DNA of 64,000 nucleotides from assembly GCF_036785885.1 (NCBI RefSeq), contig NC_092326.1:42618287-42682286 (forward strand), given 5' to 3'. Below, piece by piece: positions 46,901 through 60,800 of this stretch (the first letter of the stretch is position 1; each line of letters begins with the position of its first letter). Source of the stretch: Coffea arabica (taxonomy: Eukaryota; Streptophyta; Magnoliopsida; Gentianales; Rubiaceae). The notes below the pieces were generated by a model, which saw nothing but the letters and a program-made list of their open reading frames with translations, did not search any database and was not told the origin of the DNA. Made by a program: the position numbers and the translations under genes.

Positions 46901-47692
46901 ATACATTCAAAATTAATTTTTTGGTAGGTGTTGAGTGGATAAATTTGAATTTCTTATCAAACCAATAGTAATAAAGTATCGATATTTCTAATTAAATAAC
47001 AATCAAAAAGAAAAAGAAAACAAAAAAGTAAGTGAATTTTAAGCAGGCCAATTTGGGTAATTAGGTGGACCCACACCCTTTTGAGAATATACACAGTTTA
47101 ATGCATTTGTTAGATAGATATAAATAAATTCAACCAATTATGATCAGTCTCTCGTCCGAATCGCCGATTTTCACACTTTTACCTAGCCTTGAGAAACAGA
47201 CGATGACCCCGAAATGACAAACAGTTGAAATTTTAAAACCGAACTCAAACTGGGAGCTGATCATCTCTCATGGGCTTGTAACCTTAGTTTAGTAATATCA
47301 AATTTGTGAGATCATAGTCAGGCTCAATAGAGCTAAGTTGCACCCATTTCGTACAATTCAATCTTGATCCAAAATAATCTTGATTCAAATAATTTTATTG
47401 TTTCAAAGAAATTAAACAAGGCTGTTTGGATTCATGAGATTCAAATAGCCTGTTTATTCATGAAGGGGGAGGGGTTGGTGGTAAAATGGGAGGGATTATA
47501 AGTAGAATGTTTTGGGTTCAAACCTTCCCACTTTTTGAAGAAAAAAAAAAAAGTGTTGATTTTAAAATTGTCAATTGCATTGCCATCATAACTTGGTTAC
47601 TTGGGCAATTACTGAAAGCCCTAAAAAATTAATGAAATCCTAGGGACCAAACTTAGGTGGGGCGAGGAAGGGCCACCGCATTACGGAGTAGG
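46901..47692. other. Spacer with a possible SINE-like remnant
   Basis: At 47468-47550, TTGGTGGTAAAATGGG and GGGTTCAAACC, about 45 bases apart from start to start, resemble Pol III A and B boxes, followed by an A-run. Too short and diverged to be sure. Confidence 0.3.
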
Positions 47693-48044
47693 GGTGATGT
47701 TGAATCGAGTAGCTCAACTTGAACTAGAGCTACTCAAAAACACTGTCAGGTCTTTTTCAAACTTAAGAATCAGGTACTCGGTGAGCTTTTATCGAGTATT
47801 GCATTAAATAATTAAAAGATAAATATTACACACACACATGCACGAAATGGACAATACCTGCTTGGCATTGTTTTCGAGTCTTGTCAAGTATTTCTACAAC
47901 TTCCTCTAGACAAGTTTGAGTTGGAGTTCCTTGACTCGTTCGAACTCGAGTTCGAGTTTAAATGACACTCATATCCTTCGGGTGAGTTCAAACTCGAGTA
48001 TGGTGCTACTTGTGCTCGGCTTATTTTGACAGCATGCCTACTAT
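47693..48044. mobile_element. TAGGG-ended hAT-like MITE, diverged copy
   Basis: The left end TAGGGGTGATGTTGAATCGAG and the right end, reverse-complemented TAGGCATGCTGTCAAAATAAG, carry subterminal GAGCTACTC and CTCGAGTTCGAG motifs like the element at 37723. The target duplication is not preserved. Confidence 0.45.
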
Positions 48045-49700
48045 GGGTGGGTGAAGGATCAAGAATGCACTTGGGGTGCGGTTTCCATGGGATAACCAAC
48101 TGATGTGCGAAATGTATGTGAAGTAGGGGTGTTAAGAAACCATCAAATAGGTGTTGGTTATCTTTTGGACGCTTTCCCCGTACATATTTAGCAAGGTTCA
48201 ATCTATTTTTGTAACTTTGATAACAGGATAAGCACACCGACAAAAATTGTGGTTCTACTATCTTCTCAGAAAAGAAAAAGTTTTTTTTTTTTTGAGGGTC
48301 TACTATCTCAAATCAGTTATGCAAAATTATCTCTGAAGACAAGTATCCATTCTGTGGCTTGCAGTCCTTATAAGGTGTAAATCAAAAAATCAAAATCAAA
48401 ATCCCTTGGGGCACCATTTTCTGCTTTGGTTGCTTGAACCTCTGGCCTAATCGGGATACAAAGCTATTTCATAACAGGCCATCTTGTGAAGATCCTGCTA
48501 ACTTCTGCTTGTAAGATTTGACCATATGTTTCTATATTTATGCATCAATTTCAACACTTCCCCCTTTTCCACCCTCCAAAAAAAAAAAAAAAAGAGTTGT
48601 CAGTTGTTACTGACTAGTAGATTGCTACACAACATTCCGTCAGAAAAAAGGATTGCTACATAACTATTAACTGCATGTTTAGTGAAAATGTTGGACCACA
48701 TTGGGCCCTGACTTTTACACAGAACGAGTGGTACATATATGAGCAACTCCTTTTCTTTTTCAAATCACTCGTGAAGAAGGCGATCAAGTAAAATCAGCTG
48801 AAATCTTGAGTGGTTTGATTCAAATTTCATGCCTGTATCTCATGGAACTAGTCGGTTTTTCAAAGATGTCATTGTCTTAGAGTCTAACAGATAAGATATA
48901 TATTTTTTTCCCTGAAGTGAAGAACGTCAAACTAATAGCCCAGTAAAATATAATTATCCACAACAGCTAACGATTAATCAAAAAAGTTACGAAAGAATCT
49001 GGAGCTTATCCAAAATCAGATCCTTATGGTGATAATCAAATTGGAGTACCTAATTTTCATCCCGACTAGGGAGATTTAACTAGATCACGATTGGATTTAT
49101 GGTTCCTCATTTGGAGTCTGCCTTGAACTAAAGGGATTTTACGATCATCATTGTGTGAAATGGTTAATTTGAAAAATATACGCTAGATGGTTAAAATGTT
49201 AGATTTTTCTCATAATAAACTAGGGATTCATTATATTTTGGTCCTCTAAATTAGGGTTGTTGCGCTAAATATTTATTATTATTATTATTAATCAAGACCA
49301 AGTAAGTACTGATTGTTTTATTGGTCCCAAAATGGGCAATAGTGCTTCAAAAAAAAAAAATTTTTTTTGACTGGCTAGTTGATTTCCGATGATCGATATC
49401 ATTAAAAAATCACAGCAACAAAATTGGCATCGAAGTTGATTTCAAAAGTGGATTTCGATAAAACATCATAATTTCGTTAAAATCTACACTAATGACAGAA
49501 ATTATATCATCAAACATATATAGATGTTAAAGAATAGATCTGAAAAAGACAAATAAAAATTACACTGTCTCAGGGTTCTCAAACTAATACAAGGGGTTTG
49601 GCATTATCAACTCATGTAAGTAGATACAAATCAGCCGACTCATGTAATGATTTTTTTGACAAGTTAACTTTATACGTAATCCGATTTTTTTGCTAATCTT
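48045..49700. other. Spacer, no supported gene
   Basis: AT-rich with short A-runs (48578-48594, 49349-49360) and an (ATT)n tract at 49268-49290. Nothing was recognised. Confidence 0.4.
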
Positions 49701-49739
49701 TGCTTTCTATTTTTTGATTTTAAAATTAACAATAAATAA

Positions 49740-50173
49740 AAAAGAAATGCCCAAAATCACTACTAAATTATGATAATTTCACTACTCAAAAAATTTATAA
49801 ACTCTGAATCAATTATTTCAACATTTTATTTTCTATCTTGTAAATCCATAAAAAAATACCATCAAAAGTATCCTATCGTAGTGATAAAATTATTATTACA
49901 TTTGTTTATCAAATAGTATATATGGACATGAAAAATTTGGCATCTTTTCCTTACAATTATATTAGATAATCTTATAATTCTATAGGAAAGTAAATTAAAA
50001 TTCATTATACAAGGGTATTTTGGGTATTTACTTAAAAATTTGACTAAGTCAGTATTATTTTAAGATTTTATTACTAAAACTATCAAATTAAGGGAGGTAT
50101 GTGTAATTTTTAAAATTTAAAGAGAGCTCAGGGAAATTATCAGAAACCTCAGGGGAGGTTTCTGTAATTATCC
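49740..50173. mobile_element. One-ended repeat resembling a widespread plant TIR element
   Basis: Reverse-complemented, the right end reads GGATAATTACAGAAACCTCC and then CTGAGGTTTC, GATAATTTCCCTGAG, ACACATACCTCCCTTAATTT and AAATACCCAAAATACCC. This resembles a common angiosperm repeat with strings of degenerate direct repeats. The other terminus was not found, so it may be truncated. Confidence 0.4.
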
Positions 50174-50839
50174 AAAAAATTTTGTTGTCTAAGACGACGA
50201 ACGGAAACCTATTTTATTATGAGGGGTTCATTTAAAATTATCGTTGTAACGCTTGCTCCGCGTCACAAGTCACGCTTTCTCTCGATGCTGCAATAAAATC
50301 CAAAAAGGTTCGTATTCATGTGGTCGCAGATATATCCAAAGATTTGAGCTAAGCAAATTCAAAGTGGCTATTACTACTGGCAGTACATTTCCCAGAAGAA
50401 CTGCAGAGGACGATGGAATCTGATAAACCGATGCCCCGACACGAAACATACGAGTAAACTGTTAAACTTGTTTTTTTTTTTTTTTTTCCCCCAAACCCAG
50501 GAGAGTGATGGGAATAAAAAGGAAAAAAATGAGTTGAGAAACAAATATCTTTAGCTTAATTTAGGTTTAGAAAGCAACAGTTTTTAATGCAAATCTGGAG
50601 AGGTTAAAAGTGGATAAATAGTGGGTGGAATTGGAAATTAGAAGGGATTAAAAATAGGGGTTTGCTGGTCAGGTGGAACCTCAGCTGCGACGCACGGAGC
50701 CTCGGCGTCGTCAGCTGCATCAGTGACTCAGAGGCAACAGCAGCAGCAGCAGCCGCCGCCGCCGCCTCGAAGGCTCCCATCGTCGGCGGCATCGGATAGC
50801 AGCGACGGTAACGGTGGCGGCACTGGTAGTGGGAAAAAG
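50174..50839. other. Promoter and 5' leader of the MO25-like gene
   Basis: A T-run at about 50470-50487 is followed by a leader that turns GC- and CAG-rich from 50690. The MO25 frame is open back to 50642 without any ATG, encoding a hypothetical Gln/Pro/Ser/Gly-rich stretch. Confidence 0.5.
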
Positions 50840-53800
50840 ATGAAGGGCTTGTTTAAGTCCAAACCCAAGACCCCGGCTGACCTCGTTCGTCAGACTCGGG
50901 ATCTTCTCATCTATGTCGATCGCGGCCCCGATGCCACGCGCGAGACCAAGCGCGAAGAAAAGGTAAAGCTCCCTTTTTTTTTTACGCTTCTATTTTGTTT
51001 AGGTTTTCTAGCTCTTCGGTTTTCCCTTGCTTCTTTTCTTGTTGTTTAATTAGAGGAAAGAGCTGATCTGGGTATGATTTAGATTTGTTTTTCTTTTAAA
51101 TGGAATTGTGTGCATTTTTATGTGAATTTAAATTATGGTTTTTTTTTTTGGGAAATGCTAGATGAAGTGGAGTTAGATGTTCTAGATAGGAATGGAAGTG
51201 TTGCAACTGGATTCAATTTTTCTTCCGTGTTTTTTGTTTTTCAATTTTTTGGATGAGGAGGGGTGAGAAAGTGGTCGGGGATCGGATGCTGAGAATCTAA
51301 CCATCATGGTAGGACGAGTTTGGAATTTAATATTCTATAATAGTTAACTGTTTCGTGCTGTATGTATACATTTCTGGTTTTTGGCAAGAATATCCTGTTT
51401 CTTTGTTGAAGTGAATGTATTTAGTGGGAGTTTTGTGTGTGGATGTAGGTCAGCTTATAATCTGTGTTTATTTAGTTATTGAGACTGTAGCCTTTTTCAA
51501 ATTGACGTCTGCAGATGATGGAATTAAGCAAGCTTATGAGAGAATTGAAGTCAATTCTTTATGGAAATAGTGAAGCTGAGCCTGTAACAGAAGCTTGTGC
51601 GCAACTGACCCAGGAGTTCTTCAGAGAGAACACACTACGCCTCTTAATCATCTGTCTGCCAAAGTTAAATTTGGAGGTAAGTATGATGGATATTCTTCTT
51701 AAATCCACTCTGTCCAATTAGTGCTGATTTGTGATGACAACCATCATCACCTATTTTCACTATTCTCGCTTTAAGGTGCGTTGGAAGTGGAATTTGGATA
51801 CTTTTTATTTCTGCTCATTGTTGATTCTGACATGGTTATCCTTTCACAGACCCGTAAGGATGTTACTCAAGTTGTTGCAAATCTGCAGAGGCAGCAGGTC
51901 CAGTCACGATTGATTGCCTGTGATTACTTGGAAGCAAACATAGATTTGATGGATATTTTGATAGGCGGGTAAGCAGCTGTTTTAGAGCTTTCGGAATGTT
52001 GTATTAGTGAATTTTGATGAATCCCTGGATTTCACTTTTCTTGTTTCAGTACCGTTTGGAATGTTAATCCGATTAATCTAGGTTTAGAATGATATGCTTT
52101 TCACAAGATTCTTGAACAGAAGTCATTGTGTTACTTATCCACATCATGTGTTGCGAGAGGAAATAATTTATCTCATGTCGAGTTTGATATGTCATTATGC
52201 ATTTATCTGGCTGTACTTTCAATAATGAGTTCCAGTCAATGAGAGATGGAACTCAGCAAGCTCATGTAATTGTGAAATGAATGTGATCTTTTATATGTAT
52301 AGAAAGAGAATACTACAACAACTTCTGATGGGAGTATTTTCTTGCTCTTTTTTTTTTCCACCGTGGGGGTGATAATTAAGTAATGAAGAAGAAACTCTGA
52401 ATCTCAGTACAGTGTAGTATATAAAGCAAGTTAAAATGTACATTACATTGGGTACTGATATAGTTGAGTTTTAATTGGCATCATCTTAAGTTGCAAACAT
52501 TTGCTCTTATGCAAAGTGCCTTTCTTTCTAATTACACAGCTTAAAAGTCATTCATTTATGTCTTTCTAAATATCATCTCTGGAAGATGTGTTTTTGGCTG
52601 TTCCCCGTGTCTTAACCTTACTAGAAGTGGGGTTTCTTGTTTCCCCTCATTGTTGAATTATTGTCTTTTTTCTTATTTTGGGTTATTTAACTCATTCATC
52701 TTTGATGTTGGATTATTCAGTTATGAGAATACAGATATGGCTTTACACTATGGTGCTATGCTTAGAGAATGTATACGCCATCAGACTGTTGCAAGGTGCA
52801 GAAAGTTAATCTTTGTTTTGGTTGTAATTTTGCTTATTTGATTTTTGGGCTTAAGTATTGGAAAGGGAAATAACACCATACGTTTGCCTCCTGTTTTTGG
52901 CTCTGATTATTTGACAGTAATCTTCTTTATGAGCTGTTTTACCTATTTAACTTCCATATTCTAAAACTTGCCATCATTCACAGGTATGTCTTGGAATCGG
53001 AGCATATGAAGAAATTTTTTGATTATATTCAACTTCCAAATTTCGATATTGCTGCTGATGCTGCAGCAACTTTCAAGGTAAGGTGCTTCTGACTAAAAGC
53101 GCAAGAGCTGTTTTACTACAGAAAGTCCTTTTTCCTGTTAATGTGTAAAGCAAATGTATATAAGCTGTGCTTAGGATAGTTTCCCTTCCTTCCATAGTTT
53201 GTTCTTCTTATTTCTTCAAGTGATTTGTAAATATTTATGTTGCTGGTTGAGCTTCATGTACCTACTAATGCTTCAAGTAGAAAGGTGCTACAAGCTATGT
53301 GCTTTGCTAGTCTTTTCTATAAAATTATGTTGGAAAAGAAATGTTGACCAAGTTTTATGTCTGGGATTGCAATTGGAGAGTAGTTTCTATAGCATTTGCT
53401 TAATTTTTATGCTGTTTACTCTTTTTCCACAATTGGCAATCCACCATTCTGCTGTTGTCTTGTGATAACTGTGCACTCTTTGACTAGTGATAGCAATCAT
53501 TTGTAATTTCATCTGGGATTTATCAAGCATCAGGTTTGACAAGTTCGTCACATTGCAGGAACTCTTGACAAGGCACAAATCAACTGTAGCTGAATTTCTT
53601 TCAAAGAATTATGACTGGGTAAAGGATTTTGGCTTGCTGCATGCATATTCTGTTATCTCTCTCTGTTGCCCCCTCCCTCTCTCAGTGTGCCTGTGTGTCT
53701 AAAAAATATCGAATGTACCCTATTTGGAGCTTCAACAAAAAGATTTTCTTGGATATTTTGTAAGTCTAGCTGTTAAAAGTTTTGTTATTGCATTAGTTTA

Positions 53801-56026
53801 ATTTATGTTTTGGCATCAGGGATTCACAATACTTATTCAGTTAATTCTACTTTTTGTAAGATATTCAGTTAATTCTGGACCTCCCTACCCTGTGATGCTC
53901 GTGTTGTTGATCTGGCATGATATTATATGATTCTTGTGTAGCTGCTTTGACATGCTTGGGAAGCTTTTCTACTTGGTCGTCTAATAATGTTCTTGAATGT
54001 GTTTAGGAGCTGTTGTTTAGATTACAAATAATGTGATGATTGAAATACTGAATCAGCATTTCTCTGTGCTTCCCCTATTTTGAATATTAATCTCAGTCGA
54101 CCATTTGTTGTTGTTCCTAATGGTTCTTCTTAGCAAGGATTGACATTTTGTTATGGAGCAATTGTAGACTGCTATTCAGTATCTAATGTGAAATCTGATA
54201 TCACAAGATGCCAATGATCAATACTTGTATCGGTTTATTACATCTGTTGCTTTCTGTGTGCAACATGATTCTTTGGCTAAGCAATCTATGTTACCTTCTT
54301 CTTTCTCTTTTCTTTTCTTTAATATGTAGAAAAAAACTCCCATGGCAAGCTATGCTTTGGATCCTGATTAATGTTCATGGTTGCAGTTTTTTGCTGAATA
54401 TAACTCAAAGCTGCTTGAATCTCCAAACTACATTACCAGAAGGCAAGCTGTCAAGGTAGGGTTTGGATTGTGATTGTACCTTGTATGGTTATCTAATTTC
54501 TATTTCTCAGTCTTGTTTCTTGTCTTTGATATATTTATTTACAATAAAATGTTAATTCTGCCATTCTGTAGGGCCTTACTGTGATATATTTGATTTGCAT
54601 ATTCACTATGGCGTATATTATGAGAGAATGCTGTCCATTCAATTTTATGTATGTTGATTGAAAATGGTGTATGTGCTTACTTAACGGTTTATTGAGATGC
54701 AAGGAGTAGTAGTTTTCCAATGAAGGCATCTGCATAAGTGTTCCTTAATCTATGCCTTTCAACATTTTTTTTTTTCAAACTAGGAGGAATATTGAGAAAA
54801 GGATTGGAATTATAGTTGTTAAAATTTCTAAAAGCCAGGCATACAGGAGAAAATGAGGGCCATCTTGTAGTAAATTTGTGTTCAGGGGTTTCTCTCCATT
54901 CTTTTTGAAGTGCGAGTCTCTCTGTTATTAAGAGTTCCAAAATTTTAACTCTCTAGTTTGCATTCTCTTACTCAAGTGAACTGAAGAGCTATACCATGGC
55001 ACATGCATCTGATGCATTTATTCTGTCCATTTGGCCTTCTTTTATCCTATCAGCCAAAGAAAATTTAGGCGTTCATAGGATTGATTGTAATTATCGTTTT
55101 ATTCCAGTATTTATTATTATTATTATTATTATTTCTGTTTGAAAAGTTATTGTTTAAGACAATTATTCTTTTGGTGGTCACAGTTGCTGGGGGATATGCT
55201 GCTTGACCGCTCAAATTCAGCTGTCATGACTCGATATGTTAGCTCAAGAGACAACTTGAGGATTCTAATGAATCTCCTTAGAGTATGTTTTCTCCTCTTG
55301 ATTGAGAAATACCATTTGGTTGGGCCTCTCTCTCTCTCTCTCTCTTCTTGGCGTAAATAAAGATATTGAAATAGTCTGGAGATCATCTTACTGCAACAAT
55401 GTAATAAAGAAATTGTTCTAAACGAATAGATAGATATTGGCTAAGGTCAAATCTTATTGTACTTTGAATGTGTCATTCACCAAACTCCCTTTTCTTCCTT
55501 TCTTGCCCCTTGCCGTTGTAGACGGTGAACTATATTTTGTTCTTTTGTCTCTTTTGATCTGTTACATCTGTTGTTCCATACTGAACAAACACTTGTTCTC
55601 TGGCAGGAATCCAGCAAGAGCATTCAGATTGAAGCATTTCATGTTTTTAAGGTATTGCTTCGTATCTCAAGCACCCTGGTATATGCTTTGCCAAGAAATC
55701 AAGGCCAGGTTGGTGTTGGTTCTTCCTGACCAAAAATGCAATTTTTGTCCCACAGTTATTCGCTGCCAATCAACACAAGCCCCCAGATATCGTTAGCATC
55801 CTTGTGGCAAATAGAAGCAAACTTCTGCGCCTCTTTGCTGATTTCAAGTTGGATAAAGGTGAGAGAGAACAAACATGGACGGTTTACCCTCTCCTGGAGC
55901 TTATTGGGTTTAGCGCATTCTAATTCTAGTTGTTTGCGTCTTGGTGCAGAGGATGAACAGTTTGAGGCTGACAAAGCCCAAGTTGTCAGAGAAATTGCTG
56001 CGCTAGAGCCGAAAGAGGGCCCATGA
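50840..56026 (+). CDS. MO25: MO25-like protein (calcium-binding protein 39 family)
   Basis: Eleven exons: 50840-50962, 51515-51676, 51850-51968, 52721-52795, 52984-53077, 53559-53618, 54387-54455, 55184-55282, 55607-55651, 55756-55858 and 55950-56026. The protein has 341 residues, the usual length. MO25 is a helical-repeat scaffold that binds and activates STE20/GCK-type kinases; in animals it completes the LKB1-STRAD complex, and in plants it is tied to cytokinesis and cell shape. The start [60 protein letters not shown] and [20 protein letters not shown] are near-invariant family blocks. All phases agree across ten GT-AG introns. The exon start in the longer open frame is GTG, so ATG 50840 is used. 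Confidence 0.94.
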
Positions 56027-57810
56027 ATGCGGCTTTTGTGTAGTTCCATTAGTTGACACGGCCATGTTATTGTAATATCTGTCGGGAGTTATTTTCTTCC
56101 CTCCAATTTTATTTTATTTGCAACGATAGTTTCTAGTGACAGAATATCTGGAAACATGGACCCCCTTTTCGTAAAGCTTTTCATTTCTTTTTCTTCTTCT
56201 TTAGTTTGCTGGAGGTTTCAATATTCCGGATACAAAGCTGGAAGACGATAGATTCAGCAAGAGAGAGAGATGTGAATATGAATGTGAATGGTGCATGATA
56301 TATGACAGCGAGGAATGTACATGGCTGGTATTATTAATAAGAATGATGTAAACCTTCAAAGCATTTTGCAGACTTGTTGGTATCTTGAGCATTGTAGAGG
56401 AAAAACCTGTGTGCTGCAGCAAATGAATATGGTTTAGAAACTGTAGTGTTCTGTTCTGAATTCTTGATCTAGTTTTTGTTTTGTTCCTTAAAAGGAAGGT
56501 GAAGAATGGTTTTTTTTTTTTAATAAAAAATTTTAATCATTATGACAGTTTAAGTGTACAAGTCAATGGAAGGAAGCAAAAGAGAACAAATAGTAATCGT
56601 CTAATGTAGCAGTATTTGTCGAGCAATTAAAGAAGGTCCTAAAGTCGCAGTCCGGTGCACGGTTTCACCGAGGCTTGAGAGGAAAAGGAGACTCATATTG
56701 CATTCCTAAGAAATGACAAATTGACGGGGGAGTATCATAGTGGTTAATAGTAAGTAGCTTCTCATTCACAGTGGTTAATAGTAAGTAGCTTTCAGATGAG
56801 AGGAGAAATGGTGTCGAGAATAATAATAGAAGCCTTCGACAGGAAACAATCAAAATAATTCGCCAGATGGAATCAGAATTCTGGCTGGCATATTCCTCAG
56901 CATCTCCCTTTCTGTCAGGCTGCTTGGTGGAAATTCTGGGGTTCGCTTCCCCTCTCTCTCTCCATACAACTAACTAAAATCAAAACATGTTTTTAGCCGT
57001 ACGAAAATTGAAACAAATGTTACCATCTGGTTGGTTTCCAGAACGGCTGATTTTTTAAGGACCAGGAAAGAAAAAAAAAGGGCGGCTTTTCCATTTCATG
57101 TAAGCTAGCGACTAGCGAGGAACATCTAATGAGCATATTACCAGTTGTTGTAGCAACCAAATAATGCAGGCGAGAATTTTCAAGAATGTCATTCGCTCCG
57201 ATCTCCAAGGCAAGGATATCTATCTACCTTTCAATCATGTTTAACCCTATTGATCCTCCTTTTTCCTTTATTTTTGTTTTTTTTTTTTTTAAAAAAGCAT
57301 CATGTTCAACCCTTTTTAATTAAAAGTTCATATCAAAACTTGTTTTGTTATTTCAAAAATCATAAGCAGAATTGGTTCAAGTTGAATTTGGAATCAAAAT
57401 TGGCAAGTCGGACTCATCTCAACTGTATTTAAGATAACATTTTTTATTTGAACTGTTTTAAAACCTAATAAGGTGAAAATGCTACTAATCAATTTGCTTT
57501 AGTACTAATCAGTGTGACCAGTCGTCCCATAAATAAATAAAATAAAATAAAAAATGCCTATAAATTACACCCCCCTGCTACTACTATTAGCAAAATAGTT
57601 GGAGGCTGCCTGCCCTGTTTCAATTCCATCCCCCCCATGCAACGAAGCATCGGCAGTCCTTGTTTTGGTATCAGCCAAATTACGAGTACCAGTGGGATCT
57701 AAAAGCGCGTCCAACCGTCCATCATCCCCAACCCGCTGCACCCCCACCCACTCCATTTCTCTTCACGTCTGCGTCGCCCTCTTTTTCCCATTTTCCCCCA
57801 GGAGAGAAGA
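56027..57810. other. MO25 3' UTR, spacer and VTC4 upstream region
   Basis: AGTGGTTAATAGTAAGTAGCTT is duplicated at about 56739 and 56770. A T-run lies at 56512-56522. The C-rich 57620-57800 stretch is the likely VTC4 5' UTR; frames there on both strands look like chance. Confidence 0.45.
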
Positions 57811-60800
57811 ATGGCCCAAAATGGTAGGACCCCAATTAATGTTTTCACATCTAGAATTTCTTTTCCTCTTTTTTTGCATGCATCTGTTATTTGATTGTGA
57901 AGGAAATTGTACCGTCGCTGTTTGTAACATGTTTCTTGGGACTGAAAATTCGTTTCTTGATTGAAATCAGTGGAGGAATTCCTGTCCGTTGCAGTGGATG
58001 CAGCAAAGAAAGCTGGAGAGGTTGAATACTCTCACACTCATTCAACCAATTTTCTTCTTTTCAAGTTTAACGCTTTCTCCATTGTTGCTTTTCCCTTGAG
58101 TTGCTTGATTGATTTCCTAAGCTCCCCCACCCCCTTCAATTTGTTTGATAGGCTTTTATTTTATGGTTTTTTCGCCTTCAACATCTTCAAAAAGGTTGTC
58201 ATTTTGGGTTTACCTTACTTTTCATTTTTCTCTTTCATCTTAACAGTTAATTCGTAATGGGTTCTACCAGACCAAGCATGTGGAGCATAAAAGCCAGGTG
58301 TGGTGAACTTTTATTGTTTCCCCTTCGAAGTTCATTGAGCTCTGTTCTGCTGATGTTCACCTTTTTGTCTTTGAAGTTCGCGTGAAAGGCCAAAACTTTT
58401 GAGATCATGTCTTCGAGTCTGGGGAATTTTTCGATTTTGATTTTGTTGCTGATACTTTCAAATTTGACCGATTGCCGTTAATTGTGACTAATGTGCTTTT
58501 ACTTGATTAACGGTGGGTGGAAAGATTGATTTTTTTTTTTTGGCCCGGGGGGGGGGGGGTAGTTTCCGCTACATTCAAATTCAATGGTAGTTTCCGCCAA
58601 TGGGAGTTGGGTACGGTATAAGGGAAAATTTGTTCAATGACGACAAAACAAAGATTTTCAGGATTTTGGAATGCTTATATATGTGGTTTCTTGATGCCCA
58701 CATGAAGGCAAAATGTTCAATGCTTGCTACAATGGGGCGTGGAGGTTCAAAATTCTAAGAGCAAGGACCATTTTTAGTTGTTTACAATTGCATGTGATAT
58801 GTGGTGCGGTTTTTTTTTCCCCTGCACTTTTCCTATACATTTCTTTGAGGACTAATTTTCTATACACTGATAGTATATACAGTTTCATCATTAGATACAT
58901 AACACATAATCCGAATTTGAATTTGAAATCCAAATTTTGCATGTGTCATACATACAACTATAATAGTGTATACAGTTTACTCTCTTTTTAAAGGCTCAAT
59001 GACAATTGGTTATTGTTTACCTTCCACGCTATCATCCCTGCAATGAAGGTGGATTTGGTCACCGAAACTGACAAAGCATGTGAAGATCTCATATTCAACC
59101 ACCTTAAGCAACATTTTCCAAGCCACAAGGTAAACTGTCATTATTCTGTATGCCTTGTTTTGGGCTGGGCAGTGTAGTTTGAATTGTGCTTGATGAGGAT
59201 GTGTTTTTTTTTAATGACATTTGCACTAATATTTGTTCTAATAATCTGCTCCTGCTAGTTCATTGGAGAAGAAACTACTGCTGCTTGTGGTGTCACAGAG
59301 CTAACTGATGAACCAACTTGGATTGTTGATCCCCTCGATGGAACAACAAACTTTGTGCATGGGTAAAAATTTGGCCTTGCCAATAAGCATAGCTATTGAG
59401 ACAGACTTTCTGATATATGGCAAGTTACTAAAGCAATTTACTTTGATAATATGGTGACTCGTAGGTTCCCTTTTGTGTGCGTTTCTATTGGTCTTACACT
59501 TGGAAAGGTTCCAACAGTTGGTGTTGTCTACAATCCCATTATAGATGAGGTGAGACACTATGTTTTTTATTACGAAAAACCTACTCGTTTTGGTATTTGA
59601 ACTATCAATGTTAGAGAAAATGTACATGTGTAGAAAGCTAAGAAATAAAGCCAGAGGGATCTGTCTTAAATAATTGAAATGTTTCATGAGTAATTTCTGT
59701 AGTGTCTGCCTGAGTCCATCTTGCAAACCTGTTAAGCACGATGCTTCTGTTTTCTTGGTCCCTTCATGCTATTGGGGTTCCTTTATCCAGTGGATAGTGG
59801 GTTTCCAAAATTATGCTCATCATGCTCACAAATAGCAAATCCAATAGATGTATAGCAACAAATGCTGATTGAGTTGTGGCACCAAAAAATAATAATAAAT
59901 AAATAAAAAAATTGCTGGTTGAGTTGAGAAAACTCTTTCTTCTACTTTGCAGCTTTTCACTGGGATAGAGGGGAAAGGAGCTTTTCTGAATGGAAAACCA
60001 ATAAAAGGTAAGTTTAGTTCTGCAATTAGTGTGCTATATTTTGATGCTATGCAAACTTGAAACCTCTCAGTAACTCCTTTTGTTCATATGCAGTGTCTTC
60101 TCAGTCTGAACTCGTGAAGTCTCTTCTTGCTACAGAGGTAGGTATTCAGCTATATGTAGCTAAACGCATACTGGTATCTTTTTCATGGAACCATTGGGTA
60201 ACTCTTCATCCATCAGCTGTAGCACATTTTAAGAATGTATGCTGGTTACAACATTGAGGCCTTCCCTCATTTTATACTTGTGAGCACCACCAGCTTTCTT
60301 CAGCAACATGAACGTATCATAAGCATGCAGAAATAGAACATTGAATGAAGTTTTTGGTAATAATTTAAGTTCTTGAAGACCATGGACATTTTTTCAGCAA
60401 CAGATTATGTTTTTGATGAGCCTTGTCTATTTCTTTTACCCTTTTAAAATTTGCAGTAAGCATTCATGTTTGAATAACTAGCTCGAAAAGCGCTATAGCT
60501 TTGCCCTTTGGGAACATCGAGACATTGGTTCTGATCCAGCAGCATCAGATTGTGGATGACTTCATTTGATCCTTCTTCACTCTCTCTCTCATGTGTGAAT
60601 TCTATGAGATAGTACAAACTAGCATAAAGTTTATTCATCTTAAATTGTGGATGTTTAGTTTGCTTCCAGCTACTGAATGAATGATTCCTGGAAGCAGGCT
60701 GGGACAAAGCGTGATAAACTAACTGTGGACACCTGTACCAACAAAATTAACAGTTTACTGTTCAAGGTAAAATAAATCCTTGCAATGGGATCAGGAGTTT

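Noticed and set aside
47468-47550. SINE with Pol III A and B boxes
   Set aside because: The GGTTCAAACC and GGTGGTAAAATGGG strings are suggestive, but spacing, tail and target duplication are not clear enough for a confident call.
57565-57964. Frames on both strands upstream of VTC4
   Set aside because: They lie in a C-rich 5' leader and across the first VTC4 intron; the short true first exon at 57811 explains the coding signal.
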